The notes under the pieces were generated by a model. The model saw only the letters and a list, made by a program, of their open reading frames with translations, searched no databases and was not told where the DNA came from. A DNA stretch of 54,427 nucleotides, from positions 1 through 54,427 of the forward strand of contig NZ_QPJW01000019.1 in assembly GCF_003337355.1 (NCBI RefSeq). The letters run 5' to 3'. This document shows, piece by piece, positions 1 to 8,443 of this stretch (position 1 is its first letter; each line of letters opens with the position of its first letter). Origin of the DNA: Fontibacillus phaseoli. GTDB taxonomy: Bacteria; Bacillota; Bacilli; Paenibacillales; Paenibacillaceae. The position numbers and the translations under genes were made by a program.

Positions 1-300
1 CTACGCATCGTCGCCTTGGTGAGCCGTTACCCCACCAACTAGCTAATGCGCCGCAGGCCCATCCGTAAGTGACAGATTGAACCGTCTTTCATTATCTCCC
101 CATGCGAAGAAATAAATTATCCGGTATTAGCTACCGTTTCCGGTAGTTATCCCAGTCTTACAGGCAGGTTACCTACGTGTTACTCACCCGTCCGCCGCTA
201 ACTATCCGGAGAGCAAGCTCTCCATCAAGTCCGCTCGACTTGCATGTATTAGGCACGCCGCCAGCGTTCGTCCTGAGCCAGGATCAAACTCTCCAATAAA
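1..300 (-). rRNA. 16S ribosomal RNA, 5' part (runs off the left edge)
   Basis: The minus strand carries the universal 16S start (AGAGTTTGATCCTGGCTCAG, at about 272-291), followed by the GACGAACGCTGGCGGCGTGCC region. Reading further left it continues through conserved helices up to the window edge. The mature 5' end is placed near 300 by comparison with the Bacillus TTTATnGGAGAG start. Only about 300 nt of the roughly 1,550-nt gene are present. It is the first gene of an rrn operon whose leader and promoters lie at 301-612. Confidence 0.97.
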
Positions 301-475
301 GATGGAAGGATCTACTCTCCCGAAGGGGAGTGGCTTTCCATCAAAGTGTTTGACTTGCTCATTTAGAAAAACTGACGAGAAAATTAATTCTCATTTTAAT
401 ACTCACTCGTTGTTCAGTTTTCAAAGATCAACTTTCTTCATTTCGTCGCAATTTTGTTTCAGCAGCGACCTTTAT

Positions 476-505
476 AATATATCACGTTTTCCTCGTTTAA
501 GTCAA
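476..505 (-). promoter_or_regulatory. rrn promoter P2 (proximal)
   Basis: On the minus strand TTGACT (500-505) and TATATT (476-481) are separated by 18 bp, in front of the 16S leader. The leader between this promoter and the 16S gene (301-475) holds a TGATCTTTGAAAACTGAACA segment of the kind usual in Bacillus rrn leaders. No coding gene is credible in 301-657. Confidence 0.75.
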
Positions 506-582
506 GATCTTTTTTTCAAGTTATTCAGTAAGCTCGCTTTCAAACTTGGTTCAGTGAATCTTGTCTTTCAGGGGCGAGATAT

Positions 583-612
583 AATGTATCACAGAACCAA
601 CGCGACAGTCAA
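583..612 (-). promoter_or_regulatory. rrn promoter P1 (distal)
   Basis: A second TTGACT (607-612) with TACATT (583-588), also with an 18-bp spacer, lies about 107 bp upstream of P2. Tandem P1/P2 promoters are the normal arrangement for rrn operons. Confidence 0.65.
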
Positions 613-657
613 CCGTCTTTGCGCAAAAAAAACTGGTAAAATATTGAACCCTGTCCT

Positions 658-1536
658 TTAAGCCCAGTACCGTATTTCCCGGCTATCTCCCCGTCGTTCT
701 CCAGGTACTGCTGTCGACTGCTTGACAAGGGATCTGTACACCAGCTTTCTTATGATCATCGGAAGTTCTTCCTTAACATGAGCCATTTCCGGCAACGCTA
801 TTAATTCCTGAATACTCCAAGCCTCTCTTCGGCTTCCCAAGACCCGAAGCAGTGCAGAGCAACAGTCTTCCATCCGGGACATGACAAAAAATTCGCACGC
901 AAGCAAGACCAACTCGACGCGTTGTTCCAAAGTTTCTTTACTTTCGGTAAGTTCGTCGAACAACTTATGCACCACCGTATTAATCGACCGGAGTTGTTCC
1001 CAAACGCTGTGTTCGGGAGCGATCCCTTGATCGATTAGTTCGATGCGGGCGTAGTGCTTAAGCGTCTGTAATACACTGTAGTAAGCGTCCGTGAAATCCC
1101 GCTCGCGCGTATATTGCTTCGCTTCCACATAAGTCCGCAAAAACTTGGCAAACTCCTTCAACTTCAGCCGCTCTCTCATACTGTTCCCAAAACCGGTCAG
1201 TTCATTGCGCAGCTTCGTCACTTCTCCTCCCACATCCCAAATTACTTCTCCTTTCATAAAGCACTTTACGATTTCACGGTTTTCTCCTTCAATAACCCAC
1301 CGTTGCAATTCGTTTTTTCCGATGTAACGCATTTGATACTGTATATTCCCGCTCATACAATGTTCTATCTGAAGGCCATCGATATCCTCATCCTCGAAAA
1401 CGACCAGCACCAGAAGCTCGAAATCATGCAAAAGCGAACCGTGAAATGAATTGCCGGCATGGCGGTAACCTACCGCTCCGATCGCTCGATGACCGTTCTT
1501 CTCTTTATTTGTAAAAGAAAAAAAGGTTGGTTCCAC
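658..1536 (-). CDS. ygxA: YgxA-like nucleotidyltransferase-fold protein
   Basis: A 292-residue protein starting at GTG, preceded by a GGGAGGG ribosome binding site. It resembles B. subtilis YgxA, which has an N-terminal nucleotidyltransferase-like domain, a helical middle (about 120-230) and a C-terminal winged-helix-like part ending in RYWA. No catalytic function has been established for this family as far as I know. The strongest support is position: ygxA sits between ygzB/perR and an rrn operon in B. subtilis, and the same order is seen here. Transcription runs toward the 16S gene and its stop lies about 46 bp before the rrn P1 promoter. Confidence 0.8.
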   Translation of the reverse strand: MEPTFFSFTNKEKNGHRAIGAVGYRHAGNSFHGSLLHDFELLVLVVFEDEDIDGLQIEHCMSGNIQYQMRYIGKNELQRWVIEGENREIVKCFMKGEVIWDVGGEVTKLRNELTGFGNSMRERLKLKEFAKFLRTYVEAKQYTRERDFTDAYYSVLQTLKHYARIELIDQGIAPEHSVWEQLRSINTVVHKLFDELTESKETLEQRVELVLLACEFFVMSRMEDCCSALLRVLGSRREAWSIQELIALPEMAHVKEELPMIIRKLVYRSLVKQSTAVPGERRGDSREIRYWA

Positions 1537-1550
1537 GTTACCCTCCCACC

Positions 1551-1579
1551 TTGGCGTAATTCTGCCAATTCGTTATAAT
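1551..1579 (+). promoter_or_regulatory. Promoter of ygzB
   Basis: TTGGCG (1551-1556) and a perfect TATAAT (1574-1579) are separated by 17 bp, about 75 bp before the ygzB start. It lies in the 118-bp space between the divergent ygxA and ygzB genes. SigA-type. Confidence 0.7.
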
Positions 1580-1654
1580 ATAGTTCTACGCTTACATGAA
1601 GTTTCCTTCTTTCAATTTTTATCGAAAAAATTTAGGAATTGAGGTTTTCCCAAT

Positions 1655-2026
1655 ATGTTCTTTAAATCCAGTAAAATTAATGAATTCCGCTTATGGGGTT
1701 TGCTGCTTACAATGGGCGGGATGGGGCTTATGGTGCTCGGGACGGCCGGAATCGTGTTCTGGGGCCAATCCGGCAAAGTTGTTGCCGGTATCGGACTGGT
1801 TATCGGACTCATTGCGATGATGGCCAGCCTCGCGATCTATTTTTGGGCCGGTATGCTTTCAACCTCCGCCGTTCAGTTGGAATGTCCCGAATGCCATAAA
1901 CTGACGAAAATGCTGGGCAAAACGGACCGCTGCATGTTCTGTAAAACGATACTGACCTTGGACCCGACACATGCGACGACTACGGCTGAAGAAATAGAGG
2001 AACAGCAGGCTCAGGGTAATCAATGA
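1655..2026 (+). CDS. ygzB: YgzB (UPF0295) membrane protein with zinc-ribbon-like tail
   Basis: A 123-residue protein. Two membrane segments (about 14-37 and 43-67) are followed by a short domain with paired cysteines (ECPEC at about 75-79, CMFC at about 91-94) of zinc-ribbon appearance, and a polar acidic tail. Length and layout match the UPF0295/YgzB family, which lies beside perR in B. subtilis. Its role is unknown. The start is preceded by a weak GAGG-type site. It is transcribed away from ygxA and ends at a shared terminator with the GH18 gene. Confidence 0.85.
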   Translation: MFFKSSKINEFRLWGLLLTMGGMGLMVLGTAGIVFWGQSGKVVAGIGLVIGLIAMMASLAIYFWAGMLSTSAVQLECPECHKLTKMLGKTDRCMFCKTILTLDPTHATTTAEEIEEQQAQGNQ

Positions 2027-2060
2027 CGGTCCGGTATAATCACCAGCAAATGCAGGATAG

Positions 2061-2106
2061 AAAAAAACGGTTGGACAAGGCATCCTTGTCCAACCGTTTT
2101 TTATTG
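2061..2106. terminator. Bidirectional terminator between ygzB and the GH18 gene
   Basis: A perfect hairpin with arms GGTTGGACAAGG / CCTTGTCCAACC and a 3-nt loop, flanked by an A-run on the left and a T-run on the right, so it can end transcription from both convergent genes. The stop codon of the minus-strand gene lies directly against the T-run. Confidence 0.93.
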
Positions 2107-3828
2107 AGAGATTTCCTTTAACACGTCCCAAGCTTGTTCCGAAGCAAACCCCCGGGTCCAAGTGCCAACACCGGCCAGCCCGAGGGACTGAGCCAAATCC
2201 ACGCGCCGGTTCAACGATTCCGCATCTTCCAGCCAAATCCGGTTAAGCGCTCCGTCTTCCTTGTATTCCACATAGTTTTGCCCAGTCTCTTCCGACAATT
2301 TTGGGGTTAGTTTCTTCTCTTTGATGATTTCCTGAGCTTTTTTCATTCCGATCGCTTTGGATTTAACTTTGGTTTGCCCTTCCTCCACCGTCTCCGTCCA
2401 GACCCGGGTGTAAAGCGGAATTCCAAGAATCAGTTGATCCGGAGAAACATCATCTTCCTCCAAGATCCGGGTGACGGAAGAACGAACCCATGGGAGAGAA
2501 GCAACGGAACCAGCTACAGGGCTCGCAGCCCAGTGCTCGTCATAGGCCATAAGAACGATATAATCAACGGTCTCACTGAGCGCTCTCCGGTCGAGGAAAG
2601 CCGACCACATTTCACTGTTCGATTTCGGCGTTACGTCAATGGACACCACTAGTCCGTATTCCATAGCAAGCGGCCTTAATTCCCTCATAAACTGGGTCAG
2701 ATTAGGTCCGTCTTTGGTGTGTACATTTTCATAATCAATGTTAATGCCATCCAAATCGTACAACTTGGCATAATGAAGCATCTGCAAGATTGTGGTCATG
2801 CGATTTTCAAAGGTGGACAGCGCTTTAGTCGTAAGTTCGGGTTCAAAACTGTTGCTGAACAATCCCCATACCTGCATACCTTGTCCATGCGCCCATTTCA
2901 CATAGGCAGGATCAGCTTTACTTTTTAGATTGCCACTTCCGTCGATCAGCGAAAACCAAGTCGGACTTACGACGTTCACACCGGGCAACTTTCCGATGGA
3001 TGCAGGCTTGGGTGCAACCTGATAGACCGCTTCCCAAGTCATATTAATTTTTTTGGCCTGCCACTTTTCTTTGGCAGGAGACAGCACCGGCGCAAGTTCC
3101 GGAACAACTCTGCTCTCACCGCCCACCGTATCGTTTTGCCTCACATATCCCATATAACCGTTATAAAGCTGAACATAATACCAATCATCCACAGTTTCTA
3201 AGATTCGCAACTTGGTACCCGGATTCATATCCTTTAAAATCGGCGAATGAATGCTGTTTCCCTCACGCAGCGGGATGGTGATATCTTTTTTGCGCGAGGA
3301 CTCCCTCACGCTGACATGCTCCAGTTTTTCGCCTGGCTTCATCATTATTACTGCCCCGGAGGCTTCATCTTCATGAATCTCCATACCATAAAGTTCTTCA
3401 AGCAAATGAGCAGGCAAATAAAGGACCTCATTCTTTTCCTCCGGAGCAAACCGCAGTGTCACCCGCTTATTGTTAATTTTCCCCGTCTTGTTATCCGTTT
3501 TCAGCAAAACGAGTTTTTGGGGCGTAGTCAATATGACGGATTGGGAATCCTGCTCATACCTTATGTTTGGATCTACTACAGATTGAATAATCGGAAGCGG
3601 CAGTTTAAGACCATCGCCTTCCCCGATCGCCGTGCCCTCCAATAGTTCGCCTTTCATAAAAACGGGTTTATCGTAAATTCCGATCCAGTCAGGATCAATA
3701 TGTTCGCGGTTAGGCAAAAATTGCGTAGAAAACAAGTAAGCTCCTGCCATGATAAGGATCAAGGCAAACCACCATTTCCCGCGGCCTTTCCGCCTGCGTC
3801 GGCCATGCATACTTTGTCTGTTTTTCAA
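2101..3828 (-). CDS. Membrane-anchored GH18 glycosidase with SH3 domain (spore/cell-wall type)
   Basis: 575 residues from a TTG start that has a GAGAGGT site 7 nt upstream; the first ATG (codon 7) lacks a site. An Arg-rich N-terminus and one membrane segment (about 19-36) anchor the protein. A copper-amine-oxidase-N-like segment (about 75-170) and a bacterial SH3 domain (about 175-235) follow. A GH18 TIM barrel (about 275-575) carries the catalytic DGINIDYE motif with the acid at E367. The family includes spore peptidoglycan hydrolases such as SleL/YaaH relatives and cell-wall glycosidases. A role in cell-wall or spore-cortex hydrolysis is inferred. It ends at the shared terminator with ygzB. 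Confidence 0.85.
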   Translation of the reverse strand: MKNRQSMHGRRRRKGRGKWWFALILIMAGAYLFSTQFLPNREHIDPDWIGIYDKPVFMKGELLEGTAIGEGDGLKLPLPIIQSVVDPNIRYEQDSQSVILTTPQKLVLLKTDNKTGKINNKRVTLRFAPEEKNEVLYLPAHLLEELYGMEIHEDEASGAVIMMKPGEKLEHVSVRESSRKKDITIPLREGNSIHSPILKDMNPGTKLRILETVDDWYYVQLYNGYMGYVRQNDTVGGESRVVPELAPVLSPAKEKWQAKKINMTWEAVYQVAPKPASIGKLPGVNVVSPTWFSLIDGSGNLKSKADPAYVKWAHGQGMQVWGLFSNSFEPELTTKALSTFENRMTTILQMLHYAKLYDLDGINIDYENVHTKDGPNLTQFMRELRPLAMEYGLVVSIDVTPKSNSEMWSAFLDRRALSETVDYIVLMAYDEHWAASPVAGSVASLPWVRSSVTRILEEDDVSPDQLILGIPLYTRVWTETVEEGQTKVKSKAIGMKKAQEIIKEKKLTPKLSEETGQNYVEYKEDGALNRIWLEDAESLNRRVDLAQSLGLAGVGTWTRGFASEQAWDVLKEISQ

Positions 3829-3916
3829 CGGCTCTACCTCTCTTATTAAAAATAAAGACGTGAAGAATTCCCGGAGGAATCCCGCACGTCCCCATAGACC
3901 CGCAGGTCAATTTCAA

Positions 3917-4342
3917 TTAATGATCACGGCAGGTTTCGCAGATCCCGTGGAACTCCATACGGTGTCCATGGACAACGAATCCGGTCATTTCCTCCGCTTT
4001 TCGTTCTACTTCCGCCAATGAAGGATATGAAAAATCTTTGATTTTGCCGCACATCTCACAAATGATGTGGTAATGATCCGAGACATCTGCATCAAACCGG
4101 CTGGAATTGTCACCGTAAGTCAGTTCGCGGACCATATCTGCTTCGATCAGCATTTTGAGATTGTTATAAACCGTAGCCACACTCATATTGGGGAAACGGG
4201 GCTCCAAGGCCCGGTAAATCTCATCCGCGGTCGGGTGTCCCTTCGACTCCAAAAGATAGGTAAGAATGGCATGGCGCTGCGGCGTAATGCGTACACCGTT
4301 ATTTTTCAATTGATCGAGTGCATGCTGTACGCGAGTAGCCAT
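3917..4342 (-). CDS. perR: Peroxide-sensing regulator PerR (Fur family)
   Basis: 141 residues from ATG; an upstream in-frame GTG at 4351 lies inside the AAGGCGGTGG ribosome site and is less likely. N-terminal winged helix (about 1-80), then the metal-binding dimerisation domain. The structural zinc cysteines are C95, C98, C135, C138. The regulatory iron/manganese ligands are H36, D84, H90, H92 and D103; these match B. subtilis PerR shifted by one, and the aspartate at 103 separates PerR from Fur. Expected to repress oxidative-stress genes until H2O2 oxidises its iron-site histidines. Its own promoter holds a PerR-box-like sequence. Confidence 0.93.
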   Translation of the reverse strand: MATRVQHALDQLKNNGVRITPQRHAILTYLLESKGHPTADEIYRALEPRFPNMSVATVYNNLKMLIEADMVRELTYGDNSSRFDADVSDHYHIICEMCGKIKDFSYPSLAEVERKAEEMTGFVVHGHRMEFHGICETCRDH

Positions 4343-4391
4343 AAAGTCCACCGCCTTAAAAAAAGTACAAATTAGAATCCTTACAAATTTT

Positions 4392-4421
4392 ATTGTACGT
4401 TTATAATAATTCTTTTGTCAA
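4392..4421 (-). promoter_or_regulatory. perR promoter with an overlapping PerR box
   Basis: TTGACA (4416-4421) and TACAAT (4392-4397) with an 18-bp spacer. The spacer region holds AAAGAATTATTATAA (4401-4415, minus strand), matching the PerR-box consensus TTATAATnATTATAA at 11 of 14 fixed positions, with one perfect half-site. Autorepression is inferred and is known for B. subtilis perR. Confidence 0.75.
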
Positions 4422-4469
4422 CGAAGTAACATCCTGTACAAGGCGAGATTGTTTTCAAATAATCCGAAT

Positions 4470-6305
4470 TCAGCTTTTGGTCACAATTAAGTTGCTGTTG
4501 CCATCCACCTTGATCTGATACTCTCCACTGCCGGATACGCCTGTGATTTCTTTATTCTCTACGATAAACGGCAAATCCGTTCTAATATCTCCATACCCGC
4601 TGGAACCTTCAAGCGTGTAGTCCCCCGTATCCGGAATCTCCAGTTGCATCTCTCCCACAGCGCTATACACGCTCCAGTCCCCGCCGATCTCCCTGGTAGA
4701 AATTTGAATTTTCCCGTTGAGGGATTCAGCCTGCAATGCGGAGGTGGCTCCATCGATTTTGACATTTCCGTTTTTCGTGCTTGCTTTGATATCGGCTTCC
4801 GCATTGACTAGGGAAATATCGCCTACCATCGTGGACAACGATGCGTTTCCGCTGATCCCTTTTCCCTTCAGATTGCCGCCCTGGGTATCAATACTCACGT
4901 CCCCAAAGACGCGATACAGTTCCGCATCCCCGTTTAACGTCTTGGCTGACACATCGCCCACTACGTCCCACATTCGCAGGTTTCCGTTACCGGTTTGCAG
5001 CTTGATTTGCTTCAAGGCCTGAGCTCCGGTCAGGGTGATAGAGCCACTGGACGTGCTGATATCAATATCCAGGTAACGGTTCTCCGGCAAAATAACTGTA
5101 AGATTCACGCGAGGATGACGCTTGCCGGAAGCACTGTACGTCTTGTCTTTAACCGTAACGGCCAGCGTTTTTCCGATAGAGGTGTCGATTGTAGTTTTCT
5201 CGGCGACTTCCTCGGCCGCCTCCACGGGGATCTGATCTACCCATACGGTCGCATGAATGGCAACACCTTCAATTTCCGCCCGTCTAACATCTATGTTTCC
5301 GTTAACGCCGTCGATTTTGATCTGTTCCGTGTCCAAATCAATCGGAATCTCTAGGCTTGGTTTCTCCGTATGGAACCCTTCCTCACTGCTGAAGTCCGAG
5401 CCTGCCGCCGCCAGATCCAGGCTGACGCGATTCCATAAGTGCAGATAATGCTCTTGCTGAGTAACTGCAAAGACCGAGACACCGATACATACCGACAATA
5501 GCAATCCCTTCATGTCTACCCGTAATCGCCGTTCGGGACGCAAGGTGTGCCTGCGGTTGCGGATCAACACCAAAATATGTTCCACACCGCCCGATACTAA
5601 AATAAGCGGCCACCATTTGCGCAAAAGCAGTATCAAATCTTGTCCCGTAATCCGGTCAATCAGCAGCAGAACTCCGACTGCGATGATTAGGATCGAAGCC
5701 GTGAATCGACCCGTCCTGAGGAAGCGCCGACGGTTTTCCCGCCAAATAAACATCAGTCCGGCCAAGATCAGAGAAGCAGCCACTACGTAGCCGGATGACC
5801 ATGCGACGAATCCCTCAAGCCATGGCGGCTTTTGACGGAACAAAAAAATAACCGCCCCTCCGCACATCAACAAAAGGCCCGCAAGGACGCTTCTCGCTAC
5901 ACTTGATCCAGACGCCCCGCCGTTCGTGCCAGGATCCTTACCTTCATTTTCCATTCCCGCACGTTTGAGTTTCGCATTGATCACATCGGTAGATTGCAGC
6001 ACGTCATAAATGCTATAAAAATAAATTGAGGGAATCAGCAATCCAAGTAAAATGAGCAAAGGCACATTTATGCCGCCTCGGACCGAGGAAAAATAAATCA
6101 ATGCCGACGAGTCCAGAAGAATGAAATAAATCAGACCCGCACCTTTAAAAAACATCTTTAAATAGAGATGGCCCAAGCCCGGAAAGATCGCCGAGAACAG
6201 GCAAGCTATAAACTTGCGTTTCCTCCGTCTTGGCTGAAATCCCTTCGTCCTGGCCGCAAGCTGCAAAGCCTGCCTGTTCTGCAAATTCACAGGTGTCTTC
6301 AGCAT
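4470..6305 (-). CDS. Membrane protein with C-terminal DUF4097 beta-helix domain
   Basis: About 611 residues. ATG at 6305 is chosen because AAAGGAG lies 6 nt before it; an in-frame upstream ATG directly abuts the ribosome site. A basic N-terminus is followed by about six hydrophobic segments over residues 25-290, including a LiaI/LiaF-like stretch (LLLIDRITGQ...WWPLILVSGG). The C-terminal part (about 320-610) consists of regularly spaced Gly/Asn/Ser-rich beta repeats (GNGNLR, LNGDAE, QGGNLK, KNGNVK, LNGKIQ) of the DUF4097 type. Such proteins are often linked to cell-envelope stress systems. The exact function is unknown. It stands alone between perR and the GNAT gene. Confidence 0.8.
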   Translation of the reverse strand: MLKTPVNLQNRQALQLAARTKGFQPRRRKRKFIACLFSAIFPGLGHLYLKMFFKGAGLIYFILLDSSALIYFSSVRGGINVPLLILLGLLIPSIYFYSIYDVLQSTDVINAKLKRAGMENEGKDPGTNGGASGSSVARSVLAGLLLMCGGAVIFLFRQKPPWLEGFVAWSSGYVVAASLILAGLMFIWRENRRRFLRTGRFTASILIIAVGVLLLIDRITGQDLILLLRKWWPLILVSGGVEHILVLIRNRRHTLRPERRLRVDMKGLLLSVCIGVSVFAVTQQEHYLHLWNRVSLDLAAAGSDFSSEEGFHTEKPSLEIPIDLDTEQIKIDGVNGNIDVRRAEIEGVAIHATVWVDQIPVEAAEEVAEKTTIDTSIGKTLAVTVKDKTYSASGKRHPRVNLTVILPENRYLDIDISTSSGSITLTGAQALKQIKLQTGNGNLRMWDVVGDVSAKTLNGDAELYRVFGDVSIDTQGGNLKGKGISGNASLSTMVGDISLVNAEADIKASTKNGNVKIDGATSALQAESLNGKIQISTREIGGDWSVYSAVGEMQLEIPDTGDYTLEGSSGYGDIRTDLPFIVENKEITGVSGSGEYQIKVDGNSNLIVTKS

Positions 6306-6426
6306 CGCCATCTCCTTTCTGCCAATTAGAGTCATTATATTCTAGTATAATAATACCCCATAAACCTCTCTTCTGTAATGGAATGAACTGGGCAATATAA
6401 CCTGCGAACCCTTGATCGCGAAAAAA

Positions 6427-6466
6427 CACACCTTCGTTTGACCCCAGAGGGTTAAGCGAAAGTGTG
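6427..6466 (-). terminator. Terminator after the GNAT gene
   Basis: Minus-strand hairpin with about 18-bp imperfect arms around a 4-nt loop, followed by TTTTTT. It lies directly downstream of the acetyltransferase stop. Confidence 0.88.
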
Positions 6467-6471
6467 CCGGT

Positions 6472-6936
6472 CTACCCACGATTATAGCGATACACGGTAA
6501 GGCTTGCCCCTGCTGCCGAGCTTACGCTCTCCCCCGGAACGAAACCGAACTTCCGGTAAAGAGACACGGCCGGTGCATTAAGCGTTCCCGCGGTGACAAC
6601 GAAGGATCTCATGTTGGGTTGACTATCGATAACGTACTTCAGCAACGAAGCTCCGATTCCCTGACGCAAGCGACCCGGGTGGATCATCAGCCTGGTAATC
6701 TCCAGGCAATCCGGAGAGTTCGACGGGCCTGTGACGATTGCACCCAGCAGTTCTCCATCTTGAGATACCTCTCCGTAAAAAAGCTCTCCGCTGCTTCGAA
6801 TCGAATCAAACGTCTCAGGCAGAGGTGGATATTCCGTCAAACCGATCGCGGCCGCCTCCAAGCGATAAGCCACGTGCTGCAGGTTCCACAGCTGCTCCAC
6901 CATATCATGGTCCTGCAGCGACAATCTTTCGATCAT
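6472..6936 (-). CDS. GNAT-family N-acetyltransferase
   Basis: 154 residues with the GNAT fold signature. The acetyl-CoA loop RQGIGASLL (about 91-99) follows the beta-strand LEITRLMIHP, and the C-terminal SLYRKFGFVPGE motif is typical of motif B. The substrate cannot be told from sequence. It starts 43 bp after gatB and may be read from the gatCAB transcript. A strong terminator follows it. Confidence 0.85.
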   Translation of the reverse strand: MIERLSLQDHDMVEQLWNLQHVAYRLEAAAIGLTEYPPLPETFDSIRSSGELFYGEVSQDGELLGAIVTGPSNSPDCLEITRLMIHPGRLRQGIGASLLKYVIDSQPNMRSFVVTAGTLNAPAVSLYRKFGFVPGESVSSAAGASLTVYRYNRG

Positions 6937-6979
6937 CCCAGTCTTCCCCCTTGGGCGAGATTACCGTTCCTCTTTAAAA

Positions 6980-8419
6980 CTAATCTTTTAACACATCCAC
7001 GAGCAGCTTGTTGACAAGACCGGGATTGGCTTTGCCCTTGCTCTGCTTCATCACCTGGCCGACCAGGAAGCCGATCGCCTTGTCTTTGCCCGCCTTATAA
7101 TCCTGAACGGAAGCCGGATTGTTCGCCACGACTTCCTTAACAATATCCAAAATGGCGCCTTCATCGCTGATTTGCACCAGTCCCTGCTCTTCAACGATTT
7201 GCTGCGGCTGCTTGCCGCTTTGCAACATTTCTTTAAAGACCGTTTTGGCGATTTTGGAACTGATCGTGCCTTTTTCAATCAGATTGATCATTTCGCCAAG
7301 GCCTTGCCCGGACAGCTTCACTTCCGCAAGCTCCAGTCCGTTGCTGTTCAGATAGCCGAGCAAGTCGCCCATAATCCAGTTGGATACGGCCTTCGCATCC
7401 GTCGTATAGCTCAGACTGTTCTCGAACAAGTCCGCGACCGGCTTGGAGGACGTAATTACGCCGGCATCATAATCCGGAAGCCCGTATTCCGAGGCGTAAC
7501 GTGCTTTTCGCGCATCCGGCAGTTCCGGAATAGAGGCTCTGATCCGGTCTTTCCATTCCTGGTCAATATGAATCTTCACCAAGTCCGGATCGGGGAAGTA
7601 ACGATAGTCATGCGCTTCTTCTTTGCCGCGCATGGAGAACGTTTTGCCTTGAGCTTCGTCCCAGCGGCGAGTTTCTTGAACTACTTGTCCGCCGTCGTCC
7701 AGAATTTCCGCTTGGCGGTATTGCTCATATTCCAATCCGCGCAGTACCCCGCGGAAGGAGTTCATATTTTTCAACTCGGCCCGGATGCCGAGTTCCTTCT
7801 GGCCCTGTGGACGGAGGCTGATATTGGCGTCACAGCGCATCGAGCCCTCTTCCATTTTCACATCGGATACATCGCAATATTGCATGATCGCCCGAAGTTT
7901 CTCAAGATACGCCCGCGCCTCTTCCGGCGAAGAAATATCCGGCTCGGACACAATTTCCACCAGCGGCGTTCCGACCCGATTGAAATCGACAAGGGAAGCA
8001 TATCCGCCGTCGACATGTGTCAGCTTGCCGGCGTCTTCCTCCAGATGCAGACGGGTGATTCCGATCCGTTTCGTCACGCCATCGACTTCGATGTCGATAT
8101 AACCGTTCTCTCCGATCGGCTGATCGAACTGCGAGATTTGGTAAGCTTTGGGCGAATCGGGATAAAAATAGTTCTTCCGGTCGAATTTGCTGACATCGCC
8201 GATCTGGCAATTCAGCGCCATCGCGGCCTTCATGGCATAATCGACGGCCTGACGGTTCAGCACCGGCAGTACCCCGGGGTGTCCAAGACAAACCGGGCAA
8301 GTATGGCTGTTGGGAGGTGCACCGAATTCCGTGGAACAGCCGCAGAAGATTTTCGTCTTCGTATGCAGCTCCACATGCACTTCCAACCCGATTACTGTTT
8401 CATATTTGGATGTTGACAT
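6980..8419 (-). CDS. gatB: Asp-tRNA(Asn)/Glu-tRNA(Gln) amidotransferase subunit B
   Basis: 479 residues, the usual GatB length. The start YETVIGLEVHVELHTKTK, the cysteine cluster CGCS...CPVCLG of the zinc/cradle region, and the RYFPDPDL motif identify the family. The C-terminal YqeY-like tail (about 330-479) binds tRNA. GatB phosphorylates the misacylated Glu- or Asp-tRNA and receives ammonia from GatA. AGGAGGG ribosome site 5 nt before ATG. Last gene of gatCAB. Confidence 0.97.
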   Translation of the reverse strand: MSTSKYETVIGLEVHVELHTKTKIFCGCSTEFGAPPNSHTCPVCLGHPGVLPVLNRQAVDYAMKAAMALNCQIGDVSKFDRKNYFYPDSPKAYQISQFDQPIGENGYIDIEVDGVTKRIGITRLHLEEDAGKLTHVDGGYASLVDFNRVGTPLVEIVSEPDISSPEEARAYLEKLRAIMQYCDVSDVKMEEGSMRCDANISLRPQGQKELGIRAELKNMNSFRGVLRGLEYEQYRQAEILDDGGQVVQETRRWDEAQGKTFSMRGKEEAHDYRYFPDPDLVKIHIDQEWKDRIRASIPELPDARKARYASEYGLPDYDAGVITSSKPVADLFENSLSYTTDAKAVSNWIMGDLLGYLNSNGLELAEVKLSGQGLGEMINLIEKGTISSKIAKTVFKEMLQSGKQPQQIVEEQGLVQISDEGAILDIVKEVVANNPASVQDYKAGKDKAIGFLVGQVMKQSKGKANPGLVNKLLVDVLKD

Positions 8420-8443
8420 GTTGACCCTCCTGTAAATATTTCA

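Noticed and set aside
302..661. Open frame of 119 codons on the plus strand
   Set aside because: It lies on the antisense side of the rrn leader and both rrn promoters, has no ribosome site and its composition is not protein-like.
7172..8416. Open frame of 414 codons antisense to gatB
   Set aside because: It is a shadow of the codon-biased gatB gene; no ribosome site and no sequence character.
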